Origin: CAMDHY01 sp046156265
GTDB taxonomy: Bacteria; Pseudomonadota; Alphaproteobacteria; Rhizobiales; Segnochrobactraceae
Reading direction: 5' to 3'
DNA length: 64,000 nucleotides
Assembly (NCBI RefSeq): GCF_046156265.1
Contig: NZ_JAWDIR010000033.1
Location: 248,001-312,000 of the forward strand
Each line of letters opens with the position of its first letter. Position 1 is the stretch's first letter. The notes under the pieces are model-generated. The model was not told where the DNA came from. It ran no database searches and saw nothing but the letters and a program-made list of their open reading frames with translations. The position numbers and the translations under genes are program-made. This document shows positions 1-8,717 of the stretch, in pieces.

Positions 1-1215
1 CTTCCGCCGGCGGACCTGCTGGCGGCGGCGGTCCGCCATGCCCGCGAGGGCATCGTCGTGCCGGCGAACTTCGCTCGCGACGTCGCCGCCAAGCGCGGCG
101 AACTTGCCGACGTGCCTGGCTTCGCGGCGACCTTCATGCCGGGCGGCGAGCCGCCCAAGGCCGGGTCGAAACTGGTCTTCGAGCGGCTGGCCGACACGCT
201 GGAGCACCTCGGCCGGGCGGGCTTCGAGGACTTCTACCGCGGCGACGTGGGTGCTGCGCTCGCCTCCGACCTCGAGCGCCTCGGCAGCCCGGTGACGCGC
301 GCCGACCTCGAGGCGACGCGGGCTGTCACGGCGGCGCCCCTGTCGGTGCGGCTGCGGCAGGCGACGCTCTACAACACGCCGCTGCCGACCCAGGGCTTCG
401 CCTCGCTGATCATCCTCGGCCTGTTCGAGCGGCTGGGTGTCACGCGAGCCGAAAGCTTCGAGCACGTGCACGGCCTCGTCGAGGCGACGAAGCAGGCGTT
501 CCTGCTGCGCGAGAAGGTGTGGACCGACCCGCTGCACGCGCCCGCCGACGTGGCGGCGGCGCTGGAGCCGGCGGCGCTGGAGCGGATGGCCGAGCGCATC
601 GACCGCCGCCGCGCAGCACCCTGGCCGGCGAAGGCGAACCCCGGCGACACCGTCTGGCTCGGCGCCATCGACCGCACCGGCCTCGCCGTGTCGTTCATCC
701 AGTCGATCTACTTCGAGTTCGGCTCGGGCTGCGTGCTGCCGCAGACGGGTGTGCTCTGGCAGAACCGCGCCAGCGCCTTCTCACTCGATCCACGACACCG
801 GGCGCCGCTCTTGCCCGGTCGGCTGCCGCCGCACACGCTCAACCCGGCCCTCGCCCGCCTCGACAACGGCCGCGTGCTCGTCTACGGCACAATGGGGGGC
901 GAAGGCCAGCCGCAGACGCAGGCGGCGGTGCTGACGCGCCACCTCGACTACGGCATGGACGCCGGTGCCGCCATCGCCGCGCCGCGCTGGCTGCTCGGCC
1001 GCACCTGGGGAGCGGAGTCCGTCAGCCTGAAGCTCGAGCCGCGCTTCGATCCGGACCTCGTGGCGGCGCTGGAGCGCGCCGGCCACGAGATCGAGATGCT
1101 GCCGGACGCCTATTCGGACACCGTCGGCCACGCCGGCCTGATCACCCGGCGACCCGACGGGCGGATGGAGGGGGCGCACGACCCGCGCGGGGACGGGGCG
1201 AGCGAGGAGGGGTAG
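1..1215 (+). CDS. Gamma-glutamyltransferase-family Ntn hydrolase, C-terminal part (5' end outside window)
   Basis: The frame is open from base 1 with no credible start, so the gene begins upstream; 404 residues are visible. The segment GDTVWLG (Thr codon at 649-651) sits where the autoprocessing site and Thr nucleophile of gamma-glutamyltransferases lie. It is followed by a FEFGSG stretch and by GGEGQPQTQ, a form typical of the GGT-like branch that includes HpxW/YwrD-type amidohydrolases rather than classical glutathione-degrading Ggt. The visible part therefore covers the end of the large subunit and the whole small subunit. The true substrate (glutathione, oxamate or another amide) cannot be read from the sequence. 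It converges on the minus-strand gene that follows. Confidence 0.85.
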   Translation, partial: LPPADLLAAAVRHAREGIVVPANFARDVAAKRGELADVPGFAATFMPGGEPPKAGSKLVFERLADTLEHLGRAGFEDFYRGDVGAALASDLERLGSPVTRADLEATRAVTAAPLSVRLRQATLYNTPLPTQGFASLIILGLFERLGVTRAESFEHVHGLVEATKQAFLLREKVWTDPLHAPADVAAALEPAALERMAERIDRRRAAPWPAKANPGDTVWLGAIDRTGLAVSFIQSIYFEFGSGCVLPQTGVLWQNRASAFSLDPRHRAPLLPGRLPPHTLNPALARLDNGRVLVYGTMGGEGQPQTQAAVLTRHLDYGMDAGAAIAAPRWLLGRTWGAESVSLKLEPRFDPDLVAALERAGHEIEMLPDAYSDTVGHAGLITRRPDGRMEGAHDPRGDGASEEG

Positions 1216-1250
1216 CGGGCGCGAGCGGGCGGCGGGCCAGCACGACAGCT

Positions 1251-3500
1251 CTACCATCTCGTGCTGCTGAAGATCCCGTATAGTCTTCCATTATCGTCGG
1301 AGAAGCGGGACTTGCGAATCGGCGCCCCGATGAACACGTCGCCAAGATCGTCCTTGTCGAAGCTTCCGACGCCGGCAATCGAGTAGCCGGTTTCCTCGTA
1401 GAGAGCGGCTACGATGCGGAAACCCTCGCCGCGCTTCAAGGCGACAAGGTGAAGAAATGGGACCCATGGTTTCTTTCGGCCGAAAACGATGAAAGCTGTT
1501 GAACGGCCGTTCCCCCCAAATCCAGTACGCGCCAGGTAGCCCGGTGTGCCGACGACGAGGTCGTCGATGCCGTCGCTGTTGAGATCAGGGGCAATGCTCG
1601 CCTCGTCCATGCTGACGAGAGACGGGGAGAGCATCGGGGCCACGCCCTTTCTCGTGAGCTCGATACCGAATCCGTCGTCCACGCCAAGGTCGGCCAGCGC
1701 GAGATCGCCACTGCGCCGCTTGTTGGTCCCGAAAATGACGTGACCGATGCTCGAGCGCGCTTCGATGCCGAGGAAGGCTGTCGACAGCACGAGGTCGTCA
1801 ATCTTGTCGCCGTTGACGTCGCCTCCCGTCGACACGCCCCCGATCGACGAACTGATCCCCGGCTCATGCTGAAGCCCCGAAATCGCAAAGCCCTCCGCGC
1901 GTTCCAACTTGCGCAAGTTGATCGTCTCGCCGAACTGCTCGCGGCCGTAGATCACGAAGGCCTCACCCGCCACCCGGCCGTCGCTTTTGGAGAAGGCCGG
2001 CGCCGTGACCACGACGTCTTCGAACCCGTCGCCATCCAAGTCCGACGCGTTCGACACAGAGAAGCCGAAGTGCGGTCCATCGCCGAGCAACTTCACCCCG
2101 TCCTGCGAACCAAGAAGGGCGAGATCAATCACGGGTGGAAATCCGCTTTCGCGGCCGAATATGACGAAGACCTGCTGCCGGCCGTTCAACCGGCCGAGAT
2201 CGCCGGGCGCGATGACGATGTCATCATATCCGTCGCCATTGACGTCACCGCCGCCAGCCAGCGCACCGCCGATTCGCCGATCGGTGTCGCCCGTCAGTCG
2301 GAAGCCGTCTGTGCCATCGAGCTTCGAAACATCGACAATCCCTGGATTCTTGCGTCGACCGAAGACGACATATGCGTTTCCGCCTGTCGAATTTGGTTCT
2401 CCAACCAGAATGTCAGACAGGCCGTCACCATTCATGTCCCCCGCCGACGAGACCGCTGCTCCGAGCGTGCGCGATGTCGATCCACCGAAGATATGCAAGC
2501 TAAATCGTGGGTCGTCATAGGGCATCGGGAATTCTGAAGGGAAAAACCGCTTCGTCAGTCCCAGCAAAACGAAGGCAGATCCCGTTTCTGCTTTCTTTAT
2601 CCGATCAGAGATTGGTGCTCCGACAATGACATCAGCGACATCATCGCCATTGAAGTCGCCAGCTGCAGCCACGTCGTAGCCGAAAAGACCGCCGGTCGTC
2701 ATTCCCATGTAATCGAACGACGCGACACCTCCAGCCGGCAGATCGAGTTCTGGCGCCCTCGCGGAGACTATCAGCGTCACCGTATTCGATAGTTCGCTCT
2801 TGTTTCCGGCCAGATCGGTCAAAATGGCGGAAACCTGGAAGATGCCCGTCGTGGGATCGATCCCAGTCGACCAGCGGCTACCGTCGCCGCGGGCGACGGC
2901 CCGGTATCGCGGCTTTCCATCGAAGTAGACGGCAACCTCGCCGGCATCCTCCGTCACGCCGTGGATGGACACAAACTTGTCGATGAGCTCAGGGGGTTGG
3001 TCCACGGTCGGGGGGGACGGTGCCTGCGTGTCGATCGTGACTTTGATTTCCTCGTCAGCGAAGAGCCCAACTCCGGGCTCGAGGACTTGCGCTGCCTCGA
3101 AGCGGTAAAGGCCGTCCCGAAGCTTCGGCAACTTGATGCTGAATTTCCCGGACGAGGATGCCTTGCCTTGCGCGATGATCTGGCGATCCCGAGTGATCAC
3201 GACGGTCGATCCTCGACCTGCCCGCCCCTCGAAGGTGGGCGTCGTGTCGCGCGTGTAGCCGTCATCTCGAAACGGACCCGTATCGGACGATTTCGAGAGT
3301 GCGACGGTCGGCCGTTGCGGTTGCGCTCCAACCCGATCCGCCGCCCCCGTCGCTGGCCCATCTGCCGCTGTAGCCTCGGGCGACCAGACACGCACTTCGC
3401 TCGAGGCCGCCGCCATTGCCAACTCAGGCTTAGGCATCAGCAACGATGCGGACAGAAGCGCTACCGCGACTGCGGGTACCGTCAAAAAAACGCGAGACAT
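1251..3500 (-). CDS. Secreted FG-GAP beta-propeller protein with Ig-like N-terminal domains
   Basis: 749 residues. An N-terminal signal peptide (about 1-30, ending near AMAAA) indicates export. Residues about 65-245 look like two bacterial Ig-like domains (TPTFEGRAGRGS; later DLAGNKSELSNTVTL). Residues about 255-749 hold seven FG-GAP/integrin-alpha-type blades, each with a calcium-loop motif such as DFNGDDVAD, DMNGDGLSD, DVNGDGYDD, DLDGDGFED, DVNGDKIDD and DLNSDGIDD; the seventh (SFDKDDLGD) is degenerate. Seven blades would close one propeller. Such proteins are usually surface or secreted adhesion or carbohydrate-binding proteins; the ligand here is unknown. The gene is visibly less GC-rich than cobT, which ends just upstream on the same strand, suggesting separate acquisition. 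Confidence 0.85.
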   Translation of the reverse strand: MSRVFLTVPAVAVALLSASLLMPKPELAMAAASSEVRVWSPEATAADGPATGAADRVGAQPQRPTVALSKSSDTGPFRDDGYTRDTTPTFEGRAGRGSTVVITRDRQIIAQGKASSSGKFSIKLPKLRDGLYRFEAAQVLEPGVGLFADEEIKVTIDTQAPSPPTVDQPPELIDKFVSIHGVTEDAGEVAVYFDGKPRYRAVARGDGSRWSTGIDPTTGIFQVSAILTDLAGNKSELSNTVTLIVSARAPELDLPAGGVASFDYMGMTTGGLFGYDVAAAGDFNGDDVADVIVGAPISDRIKKAETGSAFVLLGLTKRFFPSEFPMPYDDPRFSLHIFGGSTSRTLGAAVSSAGDMNGDGLSDILVGEPNSTGGNAYVVFGRRKNPGIVDVSKLDGTDGFRLTGDTDRRIGGALAGGGDVNGDGYDDIVIAPGDLGRLNGRQQVFVIFGRESGFPPVIDLALLGSQDGVKLLGDGPHFGFSVSNASDLDGDGFEDVVVTAPAFSKSDGRVAGEAFVIYGREQFGETINLRKLERAEGFAISGLQHEPGISSSIGGVSTGGDVNGDKIDDLVLSTAFLGIEARSSIGHVIFGTNKRRSGDLALADLGVDDGFGIELTRKGVAPMLSPSLVSMDEASIAPDLNSDGIDDLVVGTPGYLARTGFGGNGRSTAFIVFGRKKPWVPFLHLVALKRGEGFRIVAALYEETGYSIAGVGSFDKDDLGDVFIGAPIRKSRFSDDNGRLYGIFSSTRW

Positions 3501-3599
3501 CTGAAAACAATAGCCCCGGAAGCCAGCTCAGTCCGAAAGGCTACACGCGAAGGTAGTGCCGATCAACAGGGTTGAATTGTCCCGCCGGCCCCTCCCGCC

Positions 3600-5471
3600 T
3601 CAGTGCACCCTTCGCCCGCCCCGGCCGCCCCCGCCCGCCTTCTCCTCGAACAGCGAGGCGAGCTGCTCCGTCATGGCCCCCGCCAGCTCGTCGGCGTCGA
3701 CGATCGTCACGGCGCGGCGGTAGTAGCGGGTCACGTCGTGGCCAATGCCGATGGCGATGAGCTCAACGGGCGAGCGCGTCTCGATCTCCTCGATGACGGC
3801 GCGCAGGTGCCGCTCGAGATAGTTGCCGGCGTTCACCGACAGGGTGGAATCGTCGACCGGGGCGCCGTCGGAGATCATCATCAGGATGCGCCGCGCCTCG
3901 GGGCGGGCGAGCAGGCGATTGTGCGCCCAGGCGAGCGCCTCGCCGTCGATGTTCTCCTTGAGGAGCCCCTCGCGCATCATCAGGCCGAGGTTGCGGCGGG
4001 CGCGGCGCCACGGCGCGTCGGCGGCCTTGTAGACGATGTGGCGGAGGTCGTTGAGGCGGCCGGGGCCGGCCGGCTTGCCGGCCTGCAGCCAGGCCTCGCG
4101 CGACTGCCCGCCCTTCCAGGCGCGCGTCGTGAAGCCGAGGATCTCGACCTTGACGCCGCAGCGCTCGAGCGTGCGGGCGAGGATGTCGGCGCAGGTGGCG
4201 GCGACCGTGATCGGCCGGCCGCGCATCGAGCCGGAATTGTCGAGGAGCAGCGTCACGACGGTGTCGCGGAACGAGGTGTCGCGCTCGCGCTTGTAGGCGA
4301 GCGGCTGCATCGGGTCGGTGATGATGCGGGTAAGGCGGGCGCTGTCGAGCCAGCCCTCCTCCTGGTCGAACTCCCAACTGCGGTTCTGCTGCGCCATCAG
4401 GCGGCGCTGCAGGCGGTTGGCGAGCCGGGCCACGACGCCCTGCAGGTGGGCGATCTGCTTGTCGAGGAAGCCGCGCAGCCGGTCGAGCTCGGGGGCGTCG
4501 CAGAGGTCCTCGGCGCGCACCGTCTCGTCGAACTTCGCCGTGTAGACCTTGTAGTCGATCTCCGGGCGGCGGTTGGAGAAGGGCGTGTCGTTGCGCGGCG
4601 TCTCGCCGGCCTCGCGTGGATCGGCGCCATCGTCCTCCTGCGCCTCGCGCTCGACCGCCTCGGCGCCCTCGCTCTCGCCCTCCTGCTCCTCGACCTCGCC
4701 GGCCTCGCTCTCCTCGGCCGCGGCGGCTTCCGAGGATTCGCTCTCGCCGGACTGCGCCTCGCTCTCGTCGGCGTTGGTGTCAGAGTTGTCGTCGCTCTCG
4801 CCGTCGTCCTCGTCGTCCTCGCTCTGGTCGCCGAGCTCCTCGCCCATGTCGAGCGAGGTTAGGAGGTCGCGGATGACGCTCGCGAAGGCGCGCTGGTCCT
4901 CGAGCGAGCGCGGCAGCCGGTCGAGCACGCCGCCGCCCTTGTCCTCGATGAAGTCGCGCCACAGCTCGACGAGCTTGCTGGCGGCCGCCGGCGGCGCCAT
5001 GCCGGTCAGCCGCTCGCGGACGATGAGGGCGACAGCGTCCTCAAGCGGCGCGTCGGCGCGGTCGGTGACCTCGGCATAGTTGCCGCGGTGGTAGCGGTCC
5101 TCGACCATCGCATCGAGGTTCTGGGCGACGCCAGCCATGCGCCTCGCGCCGACGGCCTCGCAGCGCGCCTGCTCCACCGCGTCGTAGACGGCGCGGGCGG
5201 CGCGGCCTTCCGGTGACAGCGTCCGGTGCAGCTTGGCGTCGTGGCAGGCAAGCCGCAGCGCGATCGAATCGCCGAGACCGCGCAGCACCGCGACGTCGCG
5301 CGCCGTCGGCCGGCGCGGCGGTTCGGGCAGCCGCGCACGGCCGCCCGACAGGCCCGGCCGGTCGGTGGCGAAGGTGACGTCGAGCTCCGGCGCGCGGGCG
5401 ATCGCCCGCATGGTGGCCGTCACCGCCCGCTTGAAGGGCTCCGTCGGCGACTGGTCGCGTGAGGATGCCAT
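3600..5471 (-). CDS. cobT: Aerobic cobaltochelatase subunit CobT
   Basis: 623 residues, normal for CobT. With CobN and CobS it inserts cobalt into hydrogenobyrinic acid a,c-diamide, driven by ATP, in aerobic cobalamin synthesis. Visible order: an N-terminal CobT domain (about 1-210), a very acidic Glu/Asp/Ser-rich linker (about 215-300), then a C-terminal von Willebrand A domain with the MIDAS motif DNSGSM near residue 408 and ISDGAPVDDSTL further on. The protein ends in a Gly/Arg-rich tail. The start ATG (5469-5471) follows the stop of the upstream hydrolase by only 4 bases, so the two are cotranscribed and probably translationally coupled. CobN is not in the window. Confidence 0.95.
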   Translation of the reverse strand: MASSRDQSPTEPFKRAVTATMRAIARAPELDVTFATDRPGLSGGRARLPEPPRRPTARDVAVLRGLGDSIALRLACHDAKLHRTLSPEGRAARAVYDAVEQARCEAVGARRMAGVAQNLDAMVEDRYHRGNYAEVTDRADAPLEDAVALIVRERLTGMAPPAAASKLVELWRDFIEDKGGGVLDRLPRSLEDQRAFASVIRDLLTSLDMGEELGDQSEDDEDDGESDDNSDTNADESEAQSGESESSEAAAAEESEAGEVEEQEGESEGAEAVEREAQEDDGADPREAGETPRNDTPFSNRRPEIDYKVYTAKFDETVRAEDLCDAPELDRLRGFLDKQIAHLQGVVARLANRLQRRLMAQQNRSWEFDQEEGWLDSARLTRIITDPMQPLAYKRERDTSFRDTVVTLLLDNSGSMRGRPITVAATCADILARTLERCGVKVEILGFTTRAWKGGQSREAWLQAGKPAGPGRLNDLRHIVYKAADAPWRRARRNLGLMMREGLLKENIDGEALAWAHNRLLARPEARRILMMISDGAPVDDSTLSVNAGNYLERHLRAVIEEIETRSPVELIAIGIGHDVTRYYRRAVTIVDADELAGAMTEQLASLFEEKAGGGGRGGRRVH

Positions 5472-5475
5472 CGCT

Positions 5476-6213
5476 TCAGACCTTCTCCTCGACAGTCACG
5501 TCCGTGCGCAGCCGGCAGGGCACGGAGAGCGCCGTGAGCTGCGCCACCGTCGGCGCGAGCCCGAGGTCCTCGCCGACGACGTCGCGCAGCAGGGGTGCCA
5601 GCAGCCCCGTCTTGCGCAGCACCGCCGCTGCGTTGTGGCCCGACGAACTCATGACCAGCATCTCGTCCCCCGGCTTCAGCCGTTCCTCGAAGCGGGCGAT
5701 GTGCCAGGCGTCGGCGTCGCCGCCGAACACCAGGTGATGTTTCGCCGTCCCGACCCCGAAGTGCAGCGCATGATCGAGGGTGAATGCCTCGATCCGGCTG
5801 GTGAAGCGCTCGAAGCGCGTCTCGTTGCCGAGGGTGATCCGCGGCGTGACGGAAAACTGCGGCACGAAGGCGATGGTCGCCCGCACCCGCGGCAGCAGCC
5901 CGGCAAACAACAGGGCGCCGAAGCCGCCCATGCTGTTGCCGATGAGGCAGACGTCGTCGTGCTCGGCGAGCAGCGGCGCCAGCACGCGCACCACCTGTTC
6001 GTGGGTGCGCTCGTACCAGGTGCGCTGCTTGTCGATGACGAAGAGGCGCGTGCCGCCGTCGTCGATCTCGGCGAGCGTGCGGGCGAACTCCTCCACCGGC
6101 TGGCCGTGCATCTGCAGGCCGATGCCGGTGAAGGAGACGGTGGCGCGCCCGGTGGACCCGGGCACGACCGTCACCTTCAGGTGCTCGTCCTCGAAGATCG
6201 CCTGCATCGCCAT
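5476..6213 (-). CDS. Small alpha/beta-hydrolase encoded between cobS and cobT
   Basis: 245 residues starting at ATG 6211-6213, just after the cobS stop; the same frame stays open upstream but only as a shadow of cobS. The nucleophile elbow is GNSMGG near residue 93, and SSGHNAA near residue 202 is the likely catalytic-His region. The segment FVPQFSVTP after the elbow resembles the GPQT segment that follows the elbow in the two hydrolase-TPR proteins at 11.6 and 17.4 kb, so all three may be distant members of one family. Position inside the cobalt-chelatase operon suggests coexpression, but no role in cobalamin synthesis is known to me for such a protein. The substrate is unknown. Confidence 0.75.
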   Translation of the reverse strand: MAMQAIFEDEHLKVTVVPGSTGRATVSFTGIGLQMHGQPVEEFARTLAEIDDGGTRLFVIDKQRTWYERTHEQVVRVLAPLLAEHDDVCLIGNSMGGFGALLFAGLLPRVRATIAFVPQFSVTPRITLGNETRFERFTSRIEAFTLDHALHFGVGTAKHHLVFGGDADAWHIARFEERLKPGDEMLVMSSSGHNAAAVLRKTGLLAPLLRDVVGEDLGLAPTVAQLTALSVPCRLRTDVTVEEKV

Positions 6214-6245
6214 CCCGGCGCCGAGCGTCCCGCGTGGGCCGGGGC

Positions 6246-7235
6246 TCAGCTCATCACGACGTTGGCGGACGACTCCGGCAGCTCGGTGCCGAAGCAGCGC
6301 TGGTAGAACTCCGCCACCAGCGGCCGCTCGAGCTCGTCGCACTTGTTGAGGAAGGTGAGCCGGAACGCGAAGCCGAGGTCGCCGAAGATCTCGGCGTTCT
6401 CCGCCCAGGTGATCACCGTGCGCGGGCTCATGACGGTGGAGATGTCGCCGTTCATGAAGGCGTTGCGGGTCATGTCGGCGAGGCGGACCATGCGCGAAGC
6501 CGTCTCGCGGCCGGGGCCGGTGCGCAGCTTCGGCGCCTTCGCCAGCACGATGTCGACCTCCTTGTCGTGCGGCAGGTAGTTCAGCGTCACGACGATCGAC
6601 CAGCGGTCCATCTGGCCCTGGTTGATCTGCTGAGTGCCGTGATAGAGGCCCGAGGTGTCGCCGAGGCCGACCGTATTCGCCGTCGCGAACAGGCGGAACG
6701 CCGGGTGCGGGCGGATGACGCGGTTCTGGTCGAGCAGCGTCAGCCGGCCCTGCAGCTCGAGCACGCGCTGGATGACGAACATCACGTCCGGCCGGCCGGC
6801 GTCGTACTCGTCGAAGACCAGCGCGGTGTTGGTCTGCAGCGCCCACGGCAGGATGCCGTCGCGGAATTCCGTCACCTGCTGGCCGTCGCGGACGACGATG
6901 GCGTCCTTGCCGACGAGGTCGATGCGGCTGATGTGGCTGTCGAGGTTGACGCGCACGCACGGCCAGTTGAGGCGGGCGGCGACCTGCTCGATGTGGGTCG
7001 ACTTGCCGGTGCCGTGGTAGCCGGTGACCATGACACGGCGGTTGTGGGCGAAGCCGGCGAGGATCGCGAGCGTCGTCTGGCGGTCGAACAGATAGTCCGG
7101 ATCGAGGTCCGGAACGTGCCCGGCGGGCTCGGAATAGGCCGGCACTTCCAGGTCGGAATCGATGCCGAACACCTGGCGCACCGAGATCTTCATGTCCGGC
7201 AGGGTGGCGCTGTCGTGGGCGGTCGCGGTCGTCAT
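6246..7235 (-). CDS. cobS: Aerobic cobaltochelatase AAA+ subunit CobS
   Basis: 329 residues, full length for CobS. It is the AAA+ ATPase that, with CobT, powers CobN-dependent cobalt insertion into the corrin ring. Walker A is GYHGTGKST near residue 70 and Walker B is ALVFDEYDAG near residue 140, with the sensor segment FATANTVGLGDTSGLY after it. The N-terminal part (MKISVRQVFGIDSDLEVPAY) is characteristic of alphaproteobacterial CobS. It heads a cobS-hydrolase-cobT run and lies downstream of a J-domain gene on the same strand, the usual alphaproteobacterial arrangement. No cobalamin riboswitch was recognised in the 85 bases upstream. Confidence 0.95.
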   Translation of the reverse strand: MTTATAHDSATLPDMKISVRQVFGIDSDLEVPAYSEPAGHVPDLDPDYLFDRQTTLAILAGFAHNRRVMVTGYHGTGKSTHIEQVAARLNWPCVRVNLDSHISRIDLVGKDAIVVRDGQQVTEFRDGILPWALQTNTALVFDEYDAGRPDVMFVIQRVLELQGRLTLLDQNRVIRPHPAFRLFATANTVGLGDTSGLYHGTQQINQGQMDRWSIVVTLNYLPHDKEVDIVLAKAPKLRTGPGRETASRMVRLADMTRNAFMNGDISTVMSPRTVITWAENAEIFGDLGFAFRLTFLNKCDELERPLVAEFYQRCFGTELPESSANVVMS

Positions 7236-7320
7236 CGGTCCTCCGTCGCGCCCGTCGCGAGGCGCGGGGGCTCGTCTTCCGTTTGCTGGCGGGCAGGGAG
7301 GTGCCCGACGGTTCAGCCTC

Positions 7321-7929
7321 TTAGCAGAATCCCGCGCCCTTGAGCACGCCGTAAGCCTGAATCACCTGTCGCAGCCGCTCCTCGGATGCACGGTCGCCGC
7401 CGTTCGCGTCCGGGTGGTGGCGCTTCACCAGGAGCTTGTAGCGCGCCTTGATCTCGACCGCCGTCGCCGACGCCTCGATGTCGAAGGTGTCGAGGGCGCG
7501 GCGAACGATGGCGCTGACCGGACGGGCGGCCTCCGCCTGCTCGGGCGGCGGCGCGCGGCCGCCACCGAACAGGTCGAACGGGTCCCGCGCCGCCGTTGCC
7601 GTCGCCCGTTTGGAGGCGGCCTCGCGGGAGCCGGCCTGGTCGACGCCGACCTTCCAGGTCGGCCGGTGACCCGTCAGGGCGTCGCGCTGGAAGGCCGCGA
7701 CCGAGGCGTCGCTCATGCCGGCGAAGTAGTTGTAGGACTGATTATATTGCTTCACGTGCTCGAGGCAGAAGCGGTGGTACTCGCCCTCGCGGTGGCGGCC
7801 CACGGGCGCCCGGTGGGGCGCGCGCTCGCCGCAGCCCGGCCACTCGCACGGCGGCAGCCCGTCGCGCTCGAGGCGCGCCCGGTCCGGCTTGATGCGGATG
7901 CGGTCGAAGAGTTTTGAATCGAGCTTCAT
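7321..7929 (-). CDS. J-domain (DnaJ-like) protein
   Basis: 202 residues. The C-terminal about 60 residues form a J domain with the HPD motif (KRHHPDANGGD) followed by a helix ending QAYGVLK; J domains stimulate the ATPase of DnaK-type chaperones. The N-terminal half carries Cys-containing segments (CEWPGCGERA, RFCLEHVKQYN) characteristic of the alphaproteobacterial J-domain protein encoded next to cobS. The J domain is at the C-terminus, unlike true DnaJ, and there is no Gly/Phe region or DnaJ zinc finger, so this is a dedicated co-chaperone with an unknown client. Confidence 0.85.
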   Translation of the reverse strand: MKLDSKLFDRIRIKPDRARLERDGLPPCEWPGCGERAPHRAPVGRHREGEYHRFCLEHVKQYNQSYNYFAGMSDASVAAFQRDALTGHRPTWKVGVDQAGSREAASKRATATAARDPFDLFGGGRAPPPEQAEAARPVSAIVRRALDTFDIEASATAVEIKARYKLLVKRHHPDANGGDRASEERLRQVIQAYGVLKGAGFC

Positions 7930-8004
7930 CGCGACGGCATTATGGGGAGACGGAGGGGGCCGAACAAGCGCGCCGCGGAGCCGCGTTCACGGTTTCGTGA
8001 GCTC

Positions 8005-8640
8005 TCACCGAGCCCCCGCCGCCAGCCGCGCGTCGAGGCGCTCGCGCACCGACGGCCACTCTTCCGCGAGGATGGAGAAGAACACCGAGTCCCGCCAGCG
8101 GCCGTCCGGCAGGCGCAACTGGTGTCGCAGCACCCCCTCACGTGTTGCACCGAGCTTCGTCATCGCCGCCTGCGACTGCTTGTTGCGCAGGTCGGTCTTG
8201 AGCTGCACCCGCTCGAAGCCGAGGTCGAAGGCATAGCCGAGCATGAGCCGCTTCGCCGCCGGGTTGACGAGCGTGCCGTGGGCCTCCGGCACGTACCACG
8301 TGTAGCCGATCTCCAGCGCGCCGTGCTCGGGGCGGATGTCGAACATGCGCGACATGCCGATCACGGCCTCGTCGCTGCGGCGGACGACGACGAACGGCAC
8401 GTGCACGTTCGGAGCGGAAAGCGCGTAGGCGATGTCGAGATAGGCCGGCAGGCCGCCGGCCGGCAGTTGCACGATCCCCCACACCCGCTCGTCCTCGCCG
8501 AGCGCGAGCAGCGGAGCGCGGTGACGCTCCTCGAGCGGCTCGAGGCGCACGACGGCGTTCTCCAGCACGACGGGCAGCACGGGGCGGACGTCGAGGGGCG
8601 GGGGAGAGGCAGGGGAGGGGGCGGGCGTGGCGGAGGGCAT
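8005..8640 (-). CDS. GNAT-family N-acetyltransferase (RimJ/RimL-like)
   Basis: 211 residues. A Pro/Ala-rich N-terminus is followed by a RimJ/RimL-type acetyltransferase fold: VVLENAVVRLEPLEERH opens the domain, IGYTWYVPEAHGTLVNPAAK is the acetyl-CoA-binding region, and the conserved FERVQLKTDLRNKQSQAAM segment lies near residue 150. Members acetylate amines on proteins or small molecules; the acceptor cannot be predicted. It reads toward the J-domain gene with a 75-base gap and may have its own promoter. Confidence 0.85.
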   Translation of the reverse strand: MPSATPAPSPASPPPLDVRPVLPVVLENAVVRLEPLEERHRAPLLALGEDERVWGIVQLPAGGLPAYLDIAYALSAPNVHVPFVVVRRSDEAVIGMSRMFDIRPEHGALEIGYTWYVPEAHGTLVNPAAKRLMLGYAFDLGFERVQLKTDLRNKQSQAAMTKLGATREGVLRHQLRLPDGRWRDSVFFSILAEEWPSVRERLDARLAAGAR

Positions 8641-8717
8641 GGTCGGGCAATCCGGTGACGGGATGGGCGGCGACGGCCGCGGTTAGGGTTCCTAGCCGCG
8701 CGAGCGGGGGGCGGACT

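Noticed and set aside
7236..7320. Cobalamin riboswitch ahead of cobS
   Set aside because: Only 85 bases and no B12-box-like sequence recognised.
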